Below, piece by piece: positions 34,101 to 42,031 of a stretch of 64,000 nt of DNA. Under the pieces are notes generated by a model that saw only the letters and a list, made by a program, of their open reading frames with translations, searched no databases and was not told the DNA's origin. The first letter of the stretch is position 1. Each line of letters opens with the position of its first letter. Source of the stretch: Gibbula magus (taxonomy: Eukaryota > Mollusca > Gastropoda > Trochida > Trochidae); assembly GCA_936450465.1 (NCBI GenBank), contig OW388289.1:68818420-68882419 (forward strand). The letters are read 5' to 3'. Position numbers and translations under genes: made by a program.

Positions 34101-36838
34101 AACGAATAATGTTTTGAAATTTCAAGTTCAGTTTAGTTGGCTTCTGCAGGCATTATGTATCTCTGTTTCAGTCGTGTTTGTCACTATTGGATTGAATTAT
34201 ATTCATTTTGTATGGTGACGTTTCTTTTGTATTTGAATGTATTTGTTATTCAATGTGGGATTGTTTTTTTAACAGGTCCTCCTAAAAGAACTCCAGGAAT
34301 TGTCATATCAGGAAATAAATATCCAAATCTTGGACAGGAAATAAAATTGACCTGCAATGCAACTGGGGGACCTTACATACCAGAAGAGATAGACTGGTTT
34401 AAAGAGGGTGATAAAATAGACGTTGCAAAGTATCCTCACATTTTGATAACAAAATATCGAGAGTTACGTGACAAGTCACTTGTGAGTGAACTTATAATTG
34501 ATCATAGCAAAGTCAGTGACAACGGAATGTACATTTGTCGGAGTTCAGATGAGAAAATTGACAGTATAAAAGTAACAGTCATGGTTGGTAAGTACAAATC
34601 TGATGTCAGTTGTAAGTACAGTATGCATGGCATTTTAATGAACGAGAAATTAGCATCTAGGTCAGCTCGTCTAATGTCTGGTTTGATATCACTATGTCCC
34701 GAATGTCCATCTGTCTGTGTTATCCATCTATCAAGTGTATATTCATGACAAATCTGTTACAGACTCAGAAAAGTAAATATTGATTCTGTTAAATCTATCC
34801 TATGAAACTCTATTTTCAAATTTGTAAACAAAACATTGTCATCATTTTTTAGAATTATTTGATGAGATAAATGTTGCCTGTTTCAAGGAACATTTCTGCA
34901 ACTTCCCTAAAACCATTTAGAATGTTACATTTGTTACATTTTGTTTAGAGGTTTCTCTATTTTAGTGTGTACACTTATTTTCTTTGTTTTACAGCTGGTT
35001 CTGTTAATAAGAAAAGAGGTAGGTTTGCTTGTCTAATAAAGTGTGTGTATATGTTAGCAAATTTCTTTTTGCACCTGCTTTGTTAAAAAGAAATGCTCAA
35101 TATGCTTGGCTATGATTTTGTAACTCAGTATTACTCAGTATTACTATGTTCCATTGTGGTCAGTATTACTTGGGTGACAGTGTTCAGATATTGTGAATGT
35201 GAAATTGAAAACACATGCATAATGTGATGAGGAACTTTTGAAACATGTGATGTTCATATGCATGTGAAGTAAATAGAATTTGTTATTGTTGTTTGTTTGA
35301 TATGTCAATCTAGAAGTGCATTGACAACACCAAGTATTTGTTCCCCACAAGTTTTGTTCCTCTGTGTGTAGTTCTCACATTTCTGTCAACTTACCATTTT
35401 TGTCAACTTTCATTTTGTTTCTGTTTTGATTCTAAGTTTTGAGGCTTTCCTCTAAGTTACAAAAACATATTTATTTTAAGCTTCATATCTGCAATATGTT
35501 ACCTTATTACAAAAAAACCCAGGTTTTCACATCTGTATATTAATTGAACTAATCTTTTGCAAAGTTTTATGAAAATGTATTGTATCACTAAATTTGGTAT
35601 AAATCTGTATTGTGAACTAAATTTGTACTTATTTTCACGATTTTACTTATCCACTTATTAAAAATAAAATGTGATATCACAACTTAGTCTACTCAAAAAA
35701 AGAATTCTCATGTCATCTTTGTGGAATCCATGTGGTTACAATCTCCATAAGGCAAATTAGCATCAATGGTTTTGTTACCACTAAGGAAATACTGACCACA
35801 TAGTGACATGGGTGTGGTGTGCTAATTAATGTAAGTGTGGCTAACTGGATGACTTTCTTTCCCTGCTGCTTGCAGTACCACGGCCTGTCGACAAACCAGA
35901 GCCAAACAAGCACGGACGATACAGTCAGTCTCCTCTAACTCTGCTTCTCTCATAGTTTGTCTTTGTGTTTATATACATTAGATACAACACTACATCTGAA
36001 TGCCATTAGTGTGTGACTTTTACTAACATTGTTCTGTCTGCTGAGCACTGCATATACCGTATATATGACACATGATATTAAAATATTAAATTTTCAAATT
36101 CTTTATGACTTACTGGTTAATTTCAGTACAAAATGAAAGTTGAATAAACCATTGTCTTCTTTCTGTCTTTCATCTATATTATTGCTTTTTCATGAACGCA
36201 TCTATCTGGCTATTTTTTCAATATTCATTTTCACTATTATAATTTATATGTATGAACGAACTCCTACTGTAACTTCTTTATGACAATATTTTCATCTATT
36301 ACACAATCAATAAGATTCCATTTCTCAAAACAATATTTTCCTCTTTTTCACAACTATAACTCCAGTATGTGTGTACGAAAGAATTTGTCATTTAACCAAT
36401 ACATTTTACCCATTGTTGTTGTGGTTTTAATGTGTAACTAATTATATGTTCAGTGATAAGTGAAAATGGATAGTAAGATGTTGCATTGATTGAATGTTTG
36501 TTATTTTTGCTTTGATGTGTAATCGGGTATGACTATTTTTTATCTTGTCGAATTTCTGCAATTATTGAATATTGAAATTCAATGAATGACAGGGGTTGTG
36601 ATGTGATTCATGGCCATTTGTGATCAGTATAGTTAGATTCAGTGTTGTCATGAATATGACTGTCCTTCATATAATTAAATATCAAAATGCTATATTTCAT
36701 TTTCTAGGAACTGGAAGTGGGGCAGAAGCAAATAATTCAAGAGGTTCCATGGCTTCGACATTATCAAGCAGGCATTCTGTGTGGATGGTTTTGTGTTTTG
36801 CCATGTTGCTGTATCCATTTTCCTTGCATGTGATATGA
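1029..36838 (+). CDS. Two-Ig-domain neuronal surface protein, dpr/zig-8-like (Wirin family), 7 exons
   Basis: Joined exons 1029-1110, 27292-27422, 27864-28089, 34276-34587, 34995-35018, 35876-35923 and 36708-36838 give 954 nt, 317 residues plus TGA. All introns are GT-AG and all phases agree (1,0,1,1,1,1). Residues 1-27 are a signal peptide. Ig1 runs about 44-146: C62, W74 in VAWRR, MTVG at 83-86, W112, and C129 in DSGVYEC. Ig2 runs about 150-250: C173, W187, and C234 in DNGMYIC. A charged/low-complexity stalk (251-298) precedes a hydrophobic tail (299-317) with small residues before it, as in GPI signals. N-glycosylation sites: N49, N140, N174, N283. Family knowledge: two-Ig Dpr/zig-8 proteins bind DIP-type partners on neurons. 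Lachesin/IgLON are alternatives but usually have three Ig domains. Exon 1 assignment is inferred from phase and signal peptide; the rest is strongly supported. Confidence 0.82.
1111..4188 (+). other. Intron 1, first part: nothing recognised
   Basis: Begins with the donor GTATGT at 1111. AT-rich; I see no exon, RNA gene or mobile-element end that I can support. Confidence 0.5.
4189..5122. repeat. Inverted-repeat element interrupted by a second element
   Basis: The left end TTATACCCCCGACCAACAGT is mirrored by the reverse complement of AACAGTCGGAGGTATAA at the right end. After the left end comes a CTGTCTGTCTGTCCGTCC run. The 4593-4976 element lies inside, so this one is older. No transposase frame. 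Confidence 0.45.
4593..4976. mobile_element. MITE-like element with about 58-bp terminal inverted repeats
   Basis: The left arm begins AGTGAGTGAGTGAGTTATT and runs through AACGCCGCTTCGGCAGTATT to the CCATTAGCGG at 4640-4650. The right arm (about 4916-4976) is its reverse complement with few differences. The interior has no coding frame. This style of GAGTGAGTGAG/AACGCCGC repeat is common in gastropod genomes (general knowledge). Confidence 0.7.
5123..7029 (+). other. Intron 1 sequence, nothing recognised
   Basis: AT-rich non-coding sequence; the short open frames look random. Confidence 0.4.
7030..7374. repeat. Dispersed repeat, copy A (inverted partner at 63734-63997)
   Basis: The reverse complement of the last 265 bases of the window aligns here across almost its whole length, including GATAATTATTTCGGATAAC, CACGTGGTTA and AAGCATGATTGGT. 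This copy has about 80 extra bases near 7067-7150. Confidence 0.7.
7361..7387. repeat. Perfect 10-bp hairpin at the repeat boundary
   Basis: GGTTGGAGGC and GCCTCCAACC are separated by 7 bases. Similarity to the distant copy stops in the first arm. Confidence 0.6.
7388..8131 (+). other. Intron 1 sequence with a poly-G tract
   Basis: Contains a 13-base G run near 7715-7728. No gene seen. Confidence 0.4.
8136..8148 (+). repeat. piggyBac left terminal inverted repeat
   Basis: CCCTTAACATGCG directly after TTAA; pairs with the end at 14272-14284. Confidence 0.8.
8541..8621. repeat. Tandem duplication (42-bp period) in the piggyBac left flank
   Basis: Two near-identical copies beginning GCTTATCTGTCTCGCATC and ending CACATGGGCAGATAGC, at 8541-8579 and 8583-8621. 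Confidence 0.75.
8880..9320 (+). repeat. piggyBac left subterminal repeat modules (about 3)
   Basis: Modules with the shared core CATCATTGTAAAGAGAAA followed by TTGTCTTCAATTCCA and a GCGCATG end, best at about 9064-9145 and 9212-9290. A more degenerate copy lies near 8884-8945. Confidence 0.65.
9944..9950 (+). promoter_or_regulatory. Candidate TATA box of the transposase gene
   Basis: TATAAAT about 700 bp before the transposase ATG, followed by a GC-rich start region. With the acceptor at 10633, a spliced 5' leader is plausible; an AG|GTATGA donor candidate is at 10062. Confidence 0.4.
10083..10330. repeat. GC-rich imperfect repeats in the transposase leader
   Basis: Repeated blocks share CATGGGAA.CC, GAATCCGGGGT and TCTCGTTCTC/TTCTCGAAAAGAGA. 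They cause short overlapping open frames on both strands, which I regard as by-products. Confidence 0.45.
10645..12678 (+). CDS. piggyBac transposase (PGBD4-like), full length
   Basis: 677 residues in a single uninterrupted frame. The N-terminus is basic (RGRGRKALRRPR), then acidic/serine-rich (27-110), which is usual for piggyBac. The DDE_Tnp_1_7 core starts about 135 and has the catalytic aspartates in the expected contexts: D298 in NISVDEGM, D377 in IFMDNYY, and D484 with D487 in GGVDRADQM, the same D-x2-D spacing as the moth enzyme. The C-terminal cysteine-rich domain (about 597-650: C597, C600, C633, C636, C641, C645) is the DNA-end-binding finger. A splice acceptor (TTTACAG) lies 12 bases before the ATG, suggesting a leader intron. 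No stop or frameshift is seen, so the enzyme may be functional. Confidence 0.93.
   Translation: MLRGRGRKALRRPRTLHTRTRSFEAVSSDDDFINEIHADEASDMESTDSDGSSGLDSDDAYDRDTVIDSEHGDTDALSDIETEIARKILAAGNSTEEDFSGFEEEFAEIPQYNHDNSQTFDEWVDGPRPRVNLPFTGQTGLRQFIELPENPEPIDFFNLFIHNDDYEDMATETNRYFKQAMEDKILRPRSRMQQWQDTNAEEMKVFVAMTIAMSLVVQRNFADYWSTSDVTSTPFFAKCMPRDRFWLLITYLHLADNRRMPGRNTPCFSPINKLGHLYNRIVHRFSRVYKPHQNISVDEGMVPWKGNLSFKVYLPDKPKKYGIKAFMLCDSHNGYVCKFKLYTGKTNEPVSEGGKTYDVVMDLVNDYVGQGHHIFMDNYYSSTNLYINLWERGIGATGTLRANRKGFPDSVKKPKKKAKQGDMTVSHNHGLLVLRYEDRKSVLLMSTVEDTQLEQTGKKNRATGEPVLKPRIVTTYNKYMGGVDRADQMLSYTPFRVKTLKWWKRVWFHVLNVAMLNSYIVYKEYSKDKPLKTSREYRKALAQHIVTFADKEQVPSLCRRPRGRPSTSDESVTRLHGRHFPTKIEPVGRKKNVTRMCVVCSKAKRAVLAKQIEEGNGPARKKKRVGRESSYECTDCNVSLCAAPCFKLYHTATDYSRAYITATEKERNEEGNEEEEN
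12834..12839 (+). terminator. Poly(A) signal of the transposase gene
   Basis: AATAAA in GCAAATAAAATATTTTTT, about 155 bases after the stop codon. Confidence 0.65.
13130..13965 (+). repeat. piggyBac right subterminal repeat modules (about 4)
   Basis: Modules at about 13145-13215, 13340-13410, 13722-13795 and 13873-13945 share TCATTGTAAAGAGGAATAAA plus a TCTTCAA..CCAT part and a GCGC-containing end. They are in the same + orientation as the left-flank modules, so they are not part of the inverted repeats. A weaker copy lies near 12962-13020. Confidence 0.65.
13548..13580. repeat. Three perfect 11-bp tandem repeats
   Basis: CTCGAGGAGGT three times, in the piggyBac right flank. Confidence 0.85.
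14272..14284 (-). repeat. piggyBac right terminal inverted repeat
   Basis: CGCAACGTAAGGG directly before TTAA; the reverse complement begins CCCTTACG. Confidence 0.8.
14289..14702 (+). other. Intron 1 sequence, nothing recognised
   Basis: Contains two short open frames (61 and 66 codons) with no recognisable content. Confidence 0.35.
14703..15135. repeat. Degenerate dispersed repeat related to 18040-18780
   Basis: Begins with TTAACCCCCTTATCTCTCAC and holds two decayed units sharing GTGTAGATGTGCCTTTTG/GTGTAGATGTGCTTTTTG, the same phrase as the 18-kb element. Confidence 0.5.
15136..17236 (+). other. Intron 1 sequence, nothing recognised
   Basis: AT-rich, no supported feature. Confidence 0.4.
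17246..17338 (+). repeat. Left 93-bp terminal inverted repeat
   Basis: Mirrors 17729-17821 with about 96% identity by eye. Confidence 0.85.
17348..17695 (+). pseudogene. RecQ-like helicase N-terminal fragment with in-frame stop
   Basis: The frame opens at an ATG only 10 bases inside the left inverted repeat. Residues about 50-79 read FSVENLTETQKKVLRSL, then GVFMYIKTGGGK, the RecQ Walker A region. A TGA follows directly, but the same frame resumes with SLCYQAFPIICESQD and RVLVISPL, the expected RecQ continuation (motifs I to Ia). A 9-base in-frame insertion, TGATTAAAA, separates GGK from SLCYQ and contains the stop. The sequence then ends before any DExH box. Either a captured gene piece or the remnant of a helicase gene native to a larger element. 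Confidence 0.8.
17729..17821 (-). repeat. Right 93-bp terminal inverted repeat
   Basis: Reverse complement of 17246-17338. Confidence 0.85.
18040..18780. repeat. Dispersed repeat with GCGGGGGATAT ends and internal tandem units
   Basis: It starts TTATCCCCAGCCAC...GCGGGGGATATAG and ends with GGCGGGGGATATGG near 18755-18770. Inside are two clear and one partial units beginning TTCCGGC.TCAAA and containing CTGAAACTTTGTACAGGT and GATGTGCCTTTTGCTATATAG. A poly-T tract lies at 18235-18251. Confidence 0.6.
18781..22162 (+). other. Intron 1 sequence, nothing recognised
   Basis: AT-rich; no supported coding exon or element ends. Confidence 0.4.
22163..22288 (+). repeat. Dispersed repeat pair 1, copy A
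   Basis: Similar to 45779-45897 in the same orientation: both share CCAATAGTAA.AGGTCA and TTTACATTCACACCATGCAG, then GG..GTAATCCTTTAGGAG-type sequence. Confidence 0.65.
23037..24431. mobile_element. Non-autonomous hAT element with perfect 8-bp target duplication
   Basis: GTTGTAAT at 23037-23044 and 24424-24431 flanks a 1379-bp element (23045-24423). The ends are CAGGGATGCAGA and its reverse complement TCTGCATCCCTG. CAG-type ends and an 8-bp duplication are diagnostic of the hAT superfamily. The interior has no transposase frame. CGGACAT/ACATGTCCG motifs lie just inside both ends. Confidence 0.88.
25270..25755 (+). repeat. Three degenerate tandem units of about 165 bp
   Basis: Units share GTGACCTTGACATTATTC.CAAGGTCA, TTGTCAGCGGAATA, and AAGAAC.TTCAC.GGA..TCATCATA. 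They end in an ATTTTCGGCGGGGGATCATG tail like other family ends in this window. The 110-codon open frame across it reflects the repeats. Confidence 0.6.
26265..26428. repeat. Long palindrome, arms of about 78 bp
   Basis: AATAGA.AATCTCACCC...GTGTCTTCTGATATCA on the left is mirrored by TGATATCAGAAGACAC...GGGTGAGATTCTATTT on the right. The centre is CCGAGGCTTGCCGAGG. Transcribed with the host intron, it would form a near-perfect hairpin. Confidence 0.8.
26505..26592. promoter_or_regulatory. Cluster of CRE-like motifs next to the palindrome
   Basis: TGACGTCA at 26523-26530 and 26585-26592, with three TGATGTCA variants between and beside them. The motif match is clear; function is unknown. Confidence 0.5.
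26624..26645. repeat. 22-bp perfect palindrome centred on CCTAGG
   Basis: CGATATCTCC and its complement GGAGATATCG flank TA. A related ATATCTCCT copy follows at about 26664. Confidence 0.75.
26915..27002 (+). repeat. Dispersed repeat pair 2, copy A
   Basis: Similar to 50893-50979: GTAGAATCTG.TGTT.ACTTTG.CAGTTCC, then TGTTTGT.TAGGAGAGT-like and CAA.ATAACAAAATAGGA. It lies 290 bp before Ig exon 2. Confidence 0.6.
27292..27422 (+). CDS. Ig gene exon 2: N-terminus of Ig1
   Basis: The acceptor TTTTTTCTTCAG precedes the exon and the donor is CAG|GTGGGT. Only the third frame is open. It reads NNYPPTFVPTT, then TVREGDLASLPC with the first Ig cysteine (C62), and ends phase 0 at ...GTRQ, directly before the VAW of exon 3. 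The 131 nt fit the phases on both sides. Confidence 0.85.
27864..28089 (+). CDS. Ig gene exon 3: remainder of Ig1
   Basis: Bounded by TTTAAG| and AAAG|GTGAGA. It encodes VAWRRL, then MTVG, a DKRVKIEHK strand, WNLLI, and the DSGVYECQL signature with C129. The layout W-R...TVG...W-L-I...DSGVYEC matches the first Ig of Dpr proteins closely. The intron before it is 441 bp. Confidence 0.9.
28503..28875 (+). repeat. AGCTCATCAGG repeat, two-unit copy
   Basis: Starts TTTAGCTCATCAGGCCTGA then GATGGGCTTATG and CGTCCGTCCG. Two units contain CTCTAGA.AGCTGAAAT, CCAATGGGGATTC and AATTGTAGATTTGGT. The same layout is at 56738-57560. Confidence 0.7.
28876..29597 (+). other. Intron 3 sequence between repeats, nothing recognised
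   Basis: No supported feature. Confidence 0.35.
29598..32470 (+). repeat. AGCTCATCAGG element expanded into a 19-unit tandem array
   Basis: The head is TTAGCTCATCAGGCCTGAAA and a (CCGTCCAT)n run (29663-29690). Then come 19 units starting at 29721, 29866, 30011 and so on to 32308, mostly 145 bp; two are 136 bp and one 140 bp. A tail CCTGATGAGCTACAGAGCCC at about 32452 inverts the head's TAGCTCATCAGG. Each unit contains TGACCCC-AAAT-GGGGTCA and a TTTTCATCTTCTTYTYCAG pyrimidine-AG stretch. Units are nearly identical, so expansion is recent. A second tail-like copy is at 32524-32555. Confidence 0.92.
32726..32945. repeat. 111-bp tandem duplication
   Basis: 32726-32836 and 32837-32945 are essentially identical, from TGAGAGGCATTCTAGAAG to TCAGGGTTAATATAC. 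Confidence 0.9.
32946..34275 (+). other. Intron 3, last part
   Basis: Includes a GC-richer patch at 33240-33400 with TGACGTCA (33321-33328) and TCACGTGA. Ends in the acceptor TTTAACAG before exon 4. No further feature. Confidence 0.4.
34276..34587 (+). CDS. Ig gene exon 4: Ig2
   Basis: A whole Ig domain in one phase 1-1 exon of 312 nt. The acceptor is TTTTTTTAACAG and the donor GTT G|GTAAGT. It contains KLTCNATGG (C173), IDWFKEGD (W187), SELIID and DNGMYICRS (C234). The GPPKRTP linker follows Ig1 directly. Confidence 0.9.
34995..35018 (+). CDS. Ig gene exon 5: 24-nt microexon
   Basis: Flanked by TTTTACAG and GAG|GTAGGT. It is phase 1-1 and encodes about eight basic/polar residues (AGSVNKKR) of the stalk. 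It can be skipped without a frame change, so it is a good candidate for alternative splicing. Confidence 0.65.
35876..35923 (+). CDS. Ig gene exon 6: 48-nt stalk exon
   Basis: Bounded by CTGCTTGCAG and ACA|GTCAGT. It is phase 1-1 and encodes 16 residues, VPRPVDKPEPNKHGRY, a proline-rich charged spacer. It is removable in frame like exon 5. Confidence 0.65.
36708..36838 (+). CDS. Ig gene exon 7: GPI-type C-terminus and stop
   Basis: The acceptor is CATTTTCTAG. It encodes TGSGAEANNSRGSMAST (likely anchor-site region) and then a hydrophobic end beginning WMVLCFAMLLYPF, with TGA at 36836-36838. Ending right after the hydrophobic segment, without a cytoplasmic tail, favours a GPI signal over a transmembrane anchor. 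Confidence 0.8.
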
Positions 36839-37770
36839 TTGAGAGTTAGAGACTCTGGAGATGGTGCAATAACAGTGCCTTGCTAGGATGATGTGCATCA
36901 GCCACTCATCTTATAGAGGACCATATGAACTTTGGTGCCATAAATGTGGTTGCAGAAGTCATGTGATTATATTGTGATATTACAGCAATTCACATGTATG
37001 TTATTCTATTGTTATACAGGGGTCTTTGATCTTGTATGAATCAGGCCCATATTTTCAAGAACAGTAACATTGTTTTATATTTTATGATATACAGAAGAAC
37101 GTCAATGTTTTTCTAAAAGCAGCAATCAATAGACTGGCATCGTATTGATGCAACACCATAAGAAAACATACTGTTTCAGAAGGAAATTGTCAAATAATTG
37201 TCATATTGTTCAAAAAGTGACCATGGGTGTGAAACGGACAAGAAGATGAAAGGAAATTGTGAGCATCTAATACTGAAAAGGAAGACAAATCATATGCCAG
37301 CAGTACTGAGATGATAGACTGCATATATTTGCATAGAGATTGATGATGAATGTGGTCATGACACTGGAGAGCACTTGTGGAATGCTGGCAACTTTAGGGT
37401 TTAGTGTGTCAATGACTGGAAGGCAGCATTGAGTTAATGAAGTTTATGTTGGCTGTTCATCTTCTTTGTGTTTTGGATGACCAGAGATACAGACAAAGAA
37501 TATATCATTAAATGCTGCAAGCGGTCATCATTTCATTAAATACGCATGAAGTTATATTTTGGTGCCATAAAATGATGTAAGAAGGCTGATGAAGATGTCT
37601 ATAATTCAGACATTTTATTCACATTTCTATAATTATGACAGATATAACAGCTTGCAAACAGAAGAGACTTGTGAGGATAGATTCTTTTGAGAAAACGTGA
37701 TAGCCATGTAACGGAAGTGATACAGGAGTGGTGTTTATAGATGTAAATAAAGATTGATATGAATATATTA
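36839..37770 (+). other. 3' untranslated region of the Ig gene
   Basis: Non-coding sequence following the stop. The first well-placed AATAAA is at 37746-37751, followed by a T/G-rich stretch. An alternative tandem AATAAA-like run lies near 37968-37980, so the 3' end may be later. Confidence 0.45.
37746..37751 (+). terminator. Poly(A) signal AATAAA, Ig gene
   Basis: AATAAA about 0.9 kb after the stop codon, on the gene strand. Assignment by position only. Confidence 0.45.
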
Positions 37771-37839
37771 GGAACCAAATGGATATATGTATTATTACCC
37801 CTCTGTACATGTATGTCTCACTGAAAATCGTTCATCCCA

Positions 37840-40800
37840 ACATAATGTGTCATTTTCATCTTCAACATCCATTTCAGTAACCACTTAATTTGTATTTAAC
37901 AGGGTCACTATTAAAAGGCTGTTCTGATTTATTTTCCCCAGTGATATATATACTTACCGGTAAATGAAAATAAAAATAAATATCCTCATAATTTTAAACA
38001 TGAAACCAAAGTTTGATTTTAAAGTTATAAACATTGGCAGCCATGGGGAAAAGATAAATTTGTGATTATTGACAGTTTGTAATGAGATAAAAGCCAAAAT
38101 GTATTAATAAGTGGTGCTGAAATAATGTGTGAGAGTAGAATTGTTTTATATTGTGCTTGATATATTCAGTCCTACATGCTTCACCTCAATCATTATAAAC
38201 GTTTTCCTTAGTTAGCTATTTTGGTTTTTTTTACCGGATGTAATAAAGAAGCTGCTAATTATCCTACCTCATATCTTAATCTCAGTTATTGTTTATGAAT
38301 CGAAGTAATGTTTGGTGTTCATTGCATTGTTATCTTCTAACTTCATGTAAGGTGTACTTTATTATCATGTCAATGTTACATTGTCTTGAAGCTTGGAACA
38401 TAACTCTAATTTCATGATGAGTAAATTATTTGGAAAATTCAATGAGGATTGCTTTGGGATTGATTTCTGATTTGTACACAATGTTTATTGCAAAGATAAT
38501 AACTACTTCCTTTAACTCAGAAGAGAATTTCATTTTGTAGTTGATTATATTGATTCATCAATCTTTTTTAATTCCTGAACTATTTCAGTATCCATTGTAT
38601 TAATCATGTGCTTCAGAATAATTGCGGCAAGTTGAGATAAATTTTATGATTATTTGTTTCCAGGATGTTCTCTCTGTTACAGTTTAGATTATCGTTAGTG
38701 TTTCATTTTGTTGTACCACAATTAAGATACTGTTAATACAGTATGATTGCAAGATCATTTTTCACTTGCTAGCAAATAAATTAAAATTTCTTCTGACTTC
38801 AATATGGAATCATGAATCAAATTACAAATCTGTTTTGTTGTTTATGAGCTTCTGACATTCAGTTTCTTTTCCTTTTGGAACTTAGCCCATGTTAACATTT
38901 TAAAAAATTTAAAGGCACAATTTCACACCGTCCCCTTGAAATATAAAACTGTAATCCCAAGCAAATCTGAGCAAGTCTGACATAATGACAAACAACCTAC
39001 AGAGACGCCAACATGCAAGTATTTTCATCAGTTAATTCCATAATACTATTTAAAATGAAATTGACAGCCCCTATGGTTATTAATCATTCTCATTACAATT
39101 CTAAACTGAATAATGACAATTTTACTTTTTCTCCAATCAAGTGCTTCAGATTCAGTCTTCAAATACAGTACAAGTAATTTCAAATTGCTCAAATTTTATT
39201 AATTTTCATCTTTTAAAAATCAATTTGGTGCATGACTTGTCATAACATTTGTTGTATTTTATCATTTAAGCTGTCAAAACTTTAAAAACATTTTTAGGGG
39301 AAATTTTAAAAACTGTTTACAGGAGAATTTTAGAGGTAGGTCCTCTGTTCTTGCATCTATCCATATATCCAATTTTATTAAAAGGTGTGCACTTGTGCCT
39401 TTAAGCAAACAGAAGGATCCCACCTTTCATTTCATCATTCACATCCTCTTTCAATGTGTAAGTTATCTACCCATATCTGTGTAGGAACAGATTGGTTGAA
39501 TAAATCTTATATATAGAACATTTCATGTCTCTTTTGATTTTCTCATCATATCTATGCGTTGATAATGGTCCTTTAGAAAGCTGGACTTGCTCCATGCTAG
39601 GAAGTGCATTACTTCACTCAAATGTCACAGTGTGTGTAAATATTTGAAGAAAGTGACTTAATCATCGACCTGAACATTGATTTTTGACAAGGAAATTTAA
39701 TCTGCTATCAAAATACACAACGTTTACATCTTTTTAAATTTAAAACCATAACATCTTATTTTAATAATGAATAATGTTTCTACTAGTGTACTGGAATTAG
39801 ATGTACTGCATTACATTAGTAACAGTTACAACAGTTTGAACAAATCTTCTTTTCACATTTTGTCCTGTGTCTCCATAATGTGTAATGTAATAATGTCCAA
39901 ATTGTTCTTGTGGTATTTATTAGAACACGACATATGCTTAGCAGAGAAAGAATACCTGGATTTATATTAAAATTGTAAGTATTGTTAAAGTACTATAAAA
40001 GGATCGCCTACTATCTAAAGAACATTGCCCAATTGGCAGCAACAATTACGTTATCCTCTTGTTAGGAGGCTCTTCACATGGAACTTTGTAGTTGAAGGAC
40101 ATGAACAAATAAACACTCTTGTAATTAAACAGACTCCTGTGAGGGATTAGACCTCGACATGTGCTACCGGCATTTAGGATACATATCATGATTTAAATAA
40201 TTTTTAAGTGCAACAACTGAATTGAACTCAAACTTCAGGTCCGGTGAAATTGTTATTGAAATTATACTCTCATGTTACGCCAGCATTTATAAGATGGTTT
40301 GAAATTCAAGAAATACCTCTCAGCGAAACCTCACTACACAATAATGGCTCTAGTTGGCAAGTACCCGTACAAATATTGTGCGCCCTCTTGTTAAATATAA
40401 AAAAGATGGCCATTGTGTAATATTTGCGGATCTGTAATTTGATTAAATTGACCTTTAACGTAAACTTCCTACATGTACTCAAGACAATATATATTGACAA
40501 AAGACTGGAGCCTCATAAGTTACAGAGATAATTGGTATGTGACATTTGAGCCAGGCTCTTATACTAGGATTATAAGATTTGTTTCAATGTAACCCCAGAG
40601 GAATTGAAAATATTCATAACTAACGTCACAGTTCTATCCTCTATGTTTGGGTGAATTAGTTCGCTGGAAGAAATGTGAATAATGCTTGGCAAGTATCTAT
40701 TCAATCAATAAACTAATTTTCTAATTCGCCAAAATCTTCTAATGCAGACAGTGCTAATAACGTAAGAGCTGTGTTTACTTTTATACATGTATTAGACAGA

Positions 40801-41311
40801 TCCCTTCAGTTGAACTATCACGAAAATTGTCATACTTCAGTGGTCTGGAGCTTTGACGCACAACTGCATGTTTATCAAATACACATACATTGTGGTACGC
40901 GTGTATTTTAACGAGATTCGGTAGGATATTCACATTTACACATATATGCTATTAATACACGATTGAAACAGTCAAATTGCGATATATTAGTGAAGGGAAC
41001 ATTTTGATGACTTTACATATAAGAAAAAGAAAAACAATGAGAACTGCCATTCATCGGCGCTGCGAATGGGGAAAACATCGCTATGGCATAACAATAAATT
41101 GTTTATTAGTTTTATGACGCGTTATGTTTACAGTGTGAATATTATACCCGTGTGTATCTTATATTATTAAATTAAATTATTACTTTAGGCCTCATATAAC
41201 GTGTTTTCATTTCACGTAAAGATAACATGGTGGATTTTGTCGACATGAGGGTCCGGAAATACTTAAAGAGAATTGACAACCAAAAGGCAGATATTCTATT
41301 TACCATATGAT
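37840..41311. other. Intergenic sequence, nothing recognised
   Basis: AT-rich, no frame longer than about 67 codons, no element ends I can pair. Confidence 0.4.
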
Positions 41312-41835
41312 GTTATCCCTGTAAGTACACCAGAACAGGGTCGTTATTATGCTGCGTGGCCGCTAGGAACAGCCCGTCAACACAGTAACAATGTGACGTC
41401 ATAAGCCAATTCGCTACGTTAGACCATTGTTTTATGACATCAAATTATATCAGTCACTGGTCACATTTTCAGTGTAGCTTGTTGATAGACAGTTTATTTC
41501 ACTGATAAATAGAGGATGTCTGTATTTTCTTGACAAATACCATGTTTATCTCATCGAGTGAGATAGAAAAGTAGAAATTTCACGAGTGGCGCAGCCATGA
41601 GTGAAATTTATTATATGACAAGCAGTGAAATACTAGGATTTATCAGTGAAATAAACTGTCTATCAAGCTACAGTGAAAATAACTTATATTTTCACTGCGA
41701 ACAGTGACTGATATAATTTGACGTCATAAAACAATGGTCTCACGCGGCGGATTGGATTATGACGTCACAGTGTTGCTGTGATGACGGTCTATTCGGCAAA
41801 AAACGACCCTTTTCGGACGTAATTACAAGGATAAC
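41312..41835. repeat. Imperfect palindromic element 1 with CRE-like sites
   Basis: TTATCCCTGTAAG at the left end mirrors TTACAAGGATAA at the right. The arms include TGACGTCATAA / TTATGACGTCA, CCATTGTTTTATGAC / GTCATAAAACAATGG, and ATAGACAGTTTATTTCACTG / CAGTGAAATAAACTGTCTAT. The centre is CACGAGTGGCGCAGCCATGAGTG. Confidence 0.75.
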
Positions 41836-42031
41836 CGCATTTAATAAATAAAATATCCGTCAATTCTTGACAAACGCCATTTCTACCTAACTCGATGAGA
41901 TAAACATGGTATTTATCAAGAAAGACATATCTCCTCTACATATTAACTTTTTTACGATTGATAGAGGGTTTACGTCATTACATTGTTCCGATGACGTCAT
42001 CGCCACTCAGTCGCTGTAGCTTGATATATAG

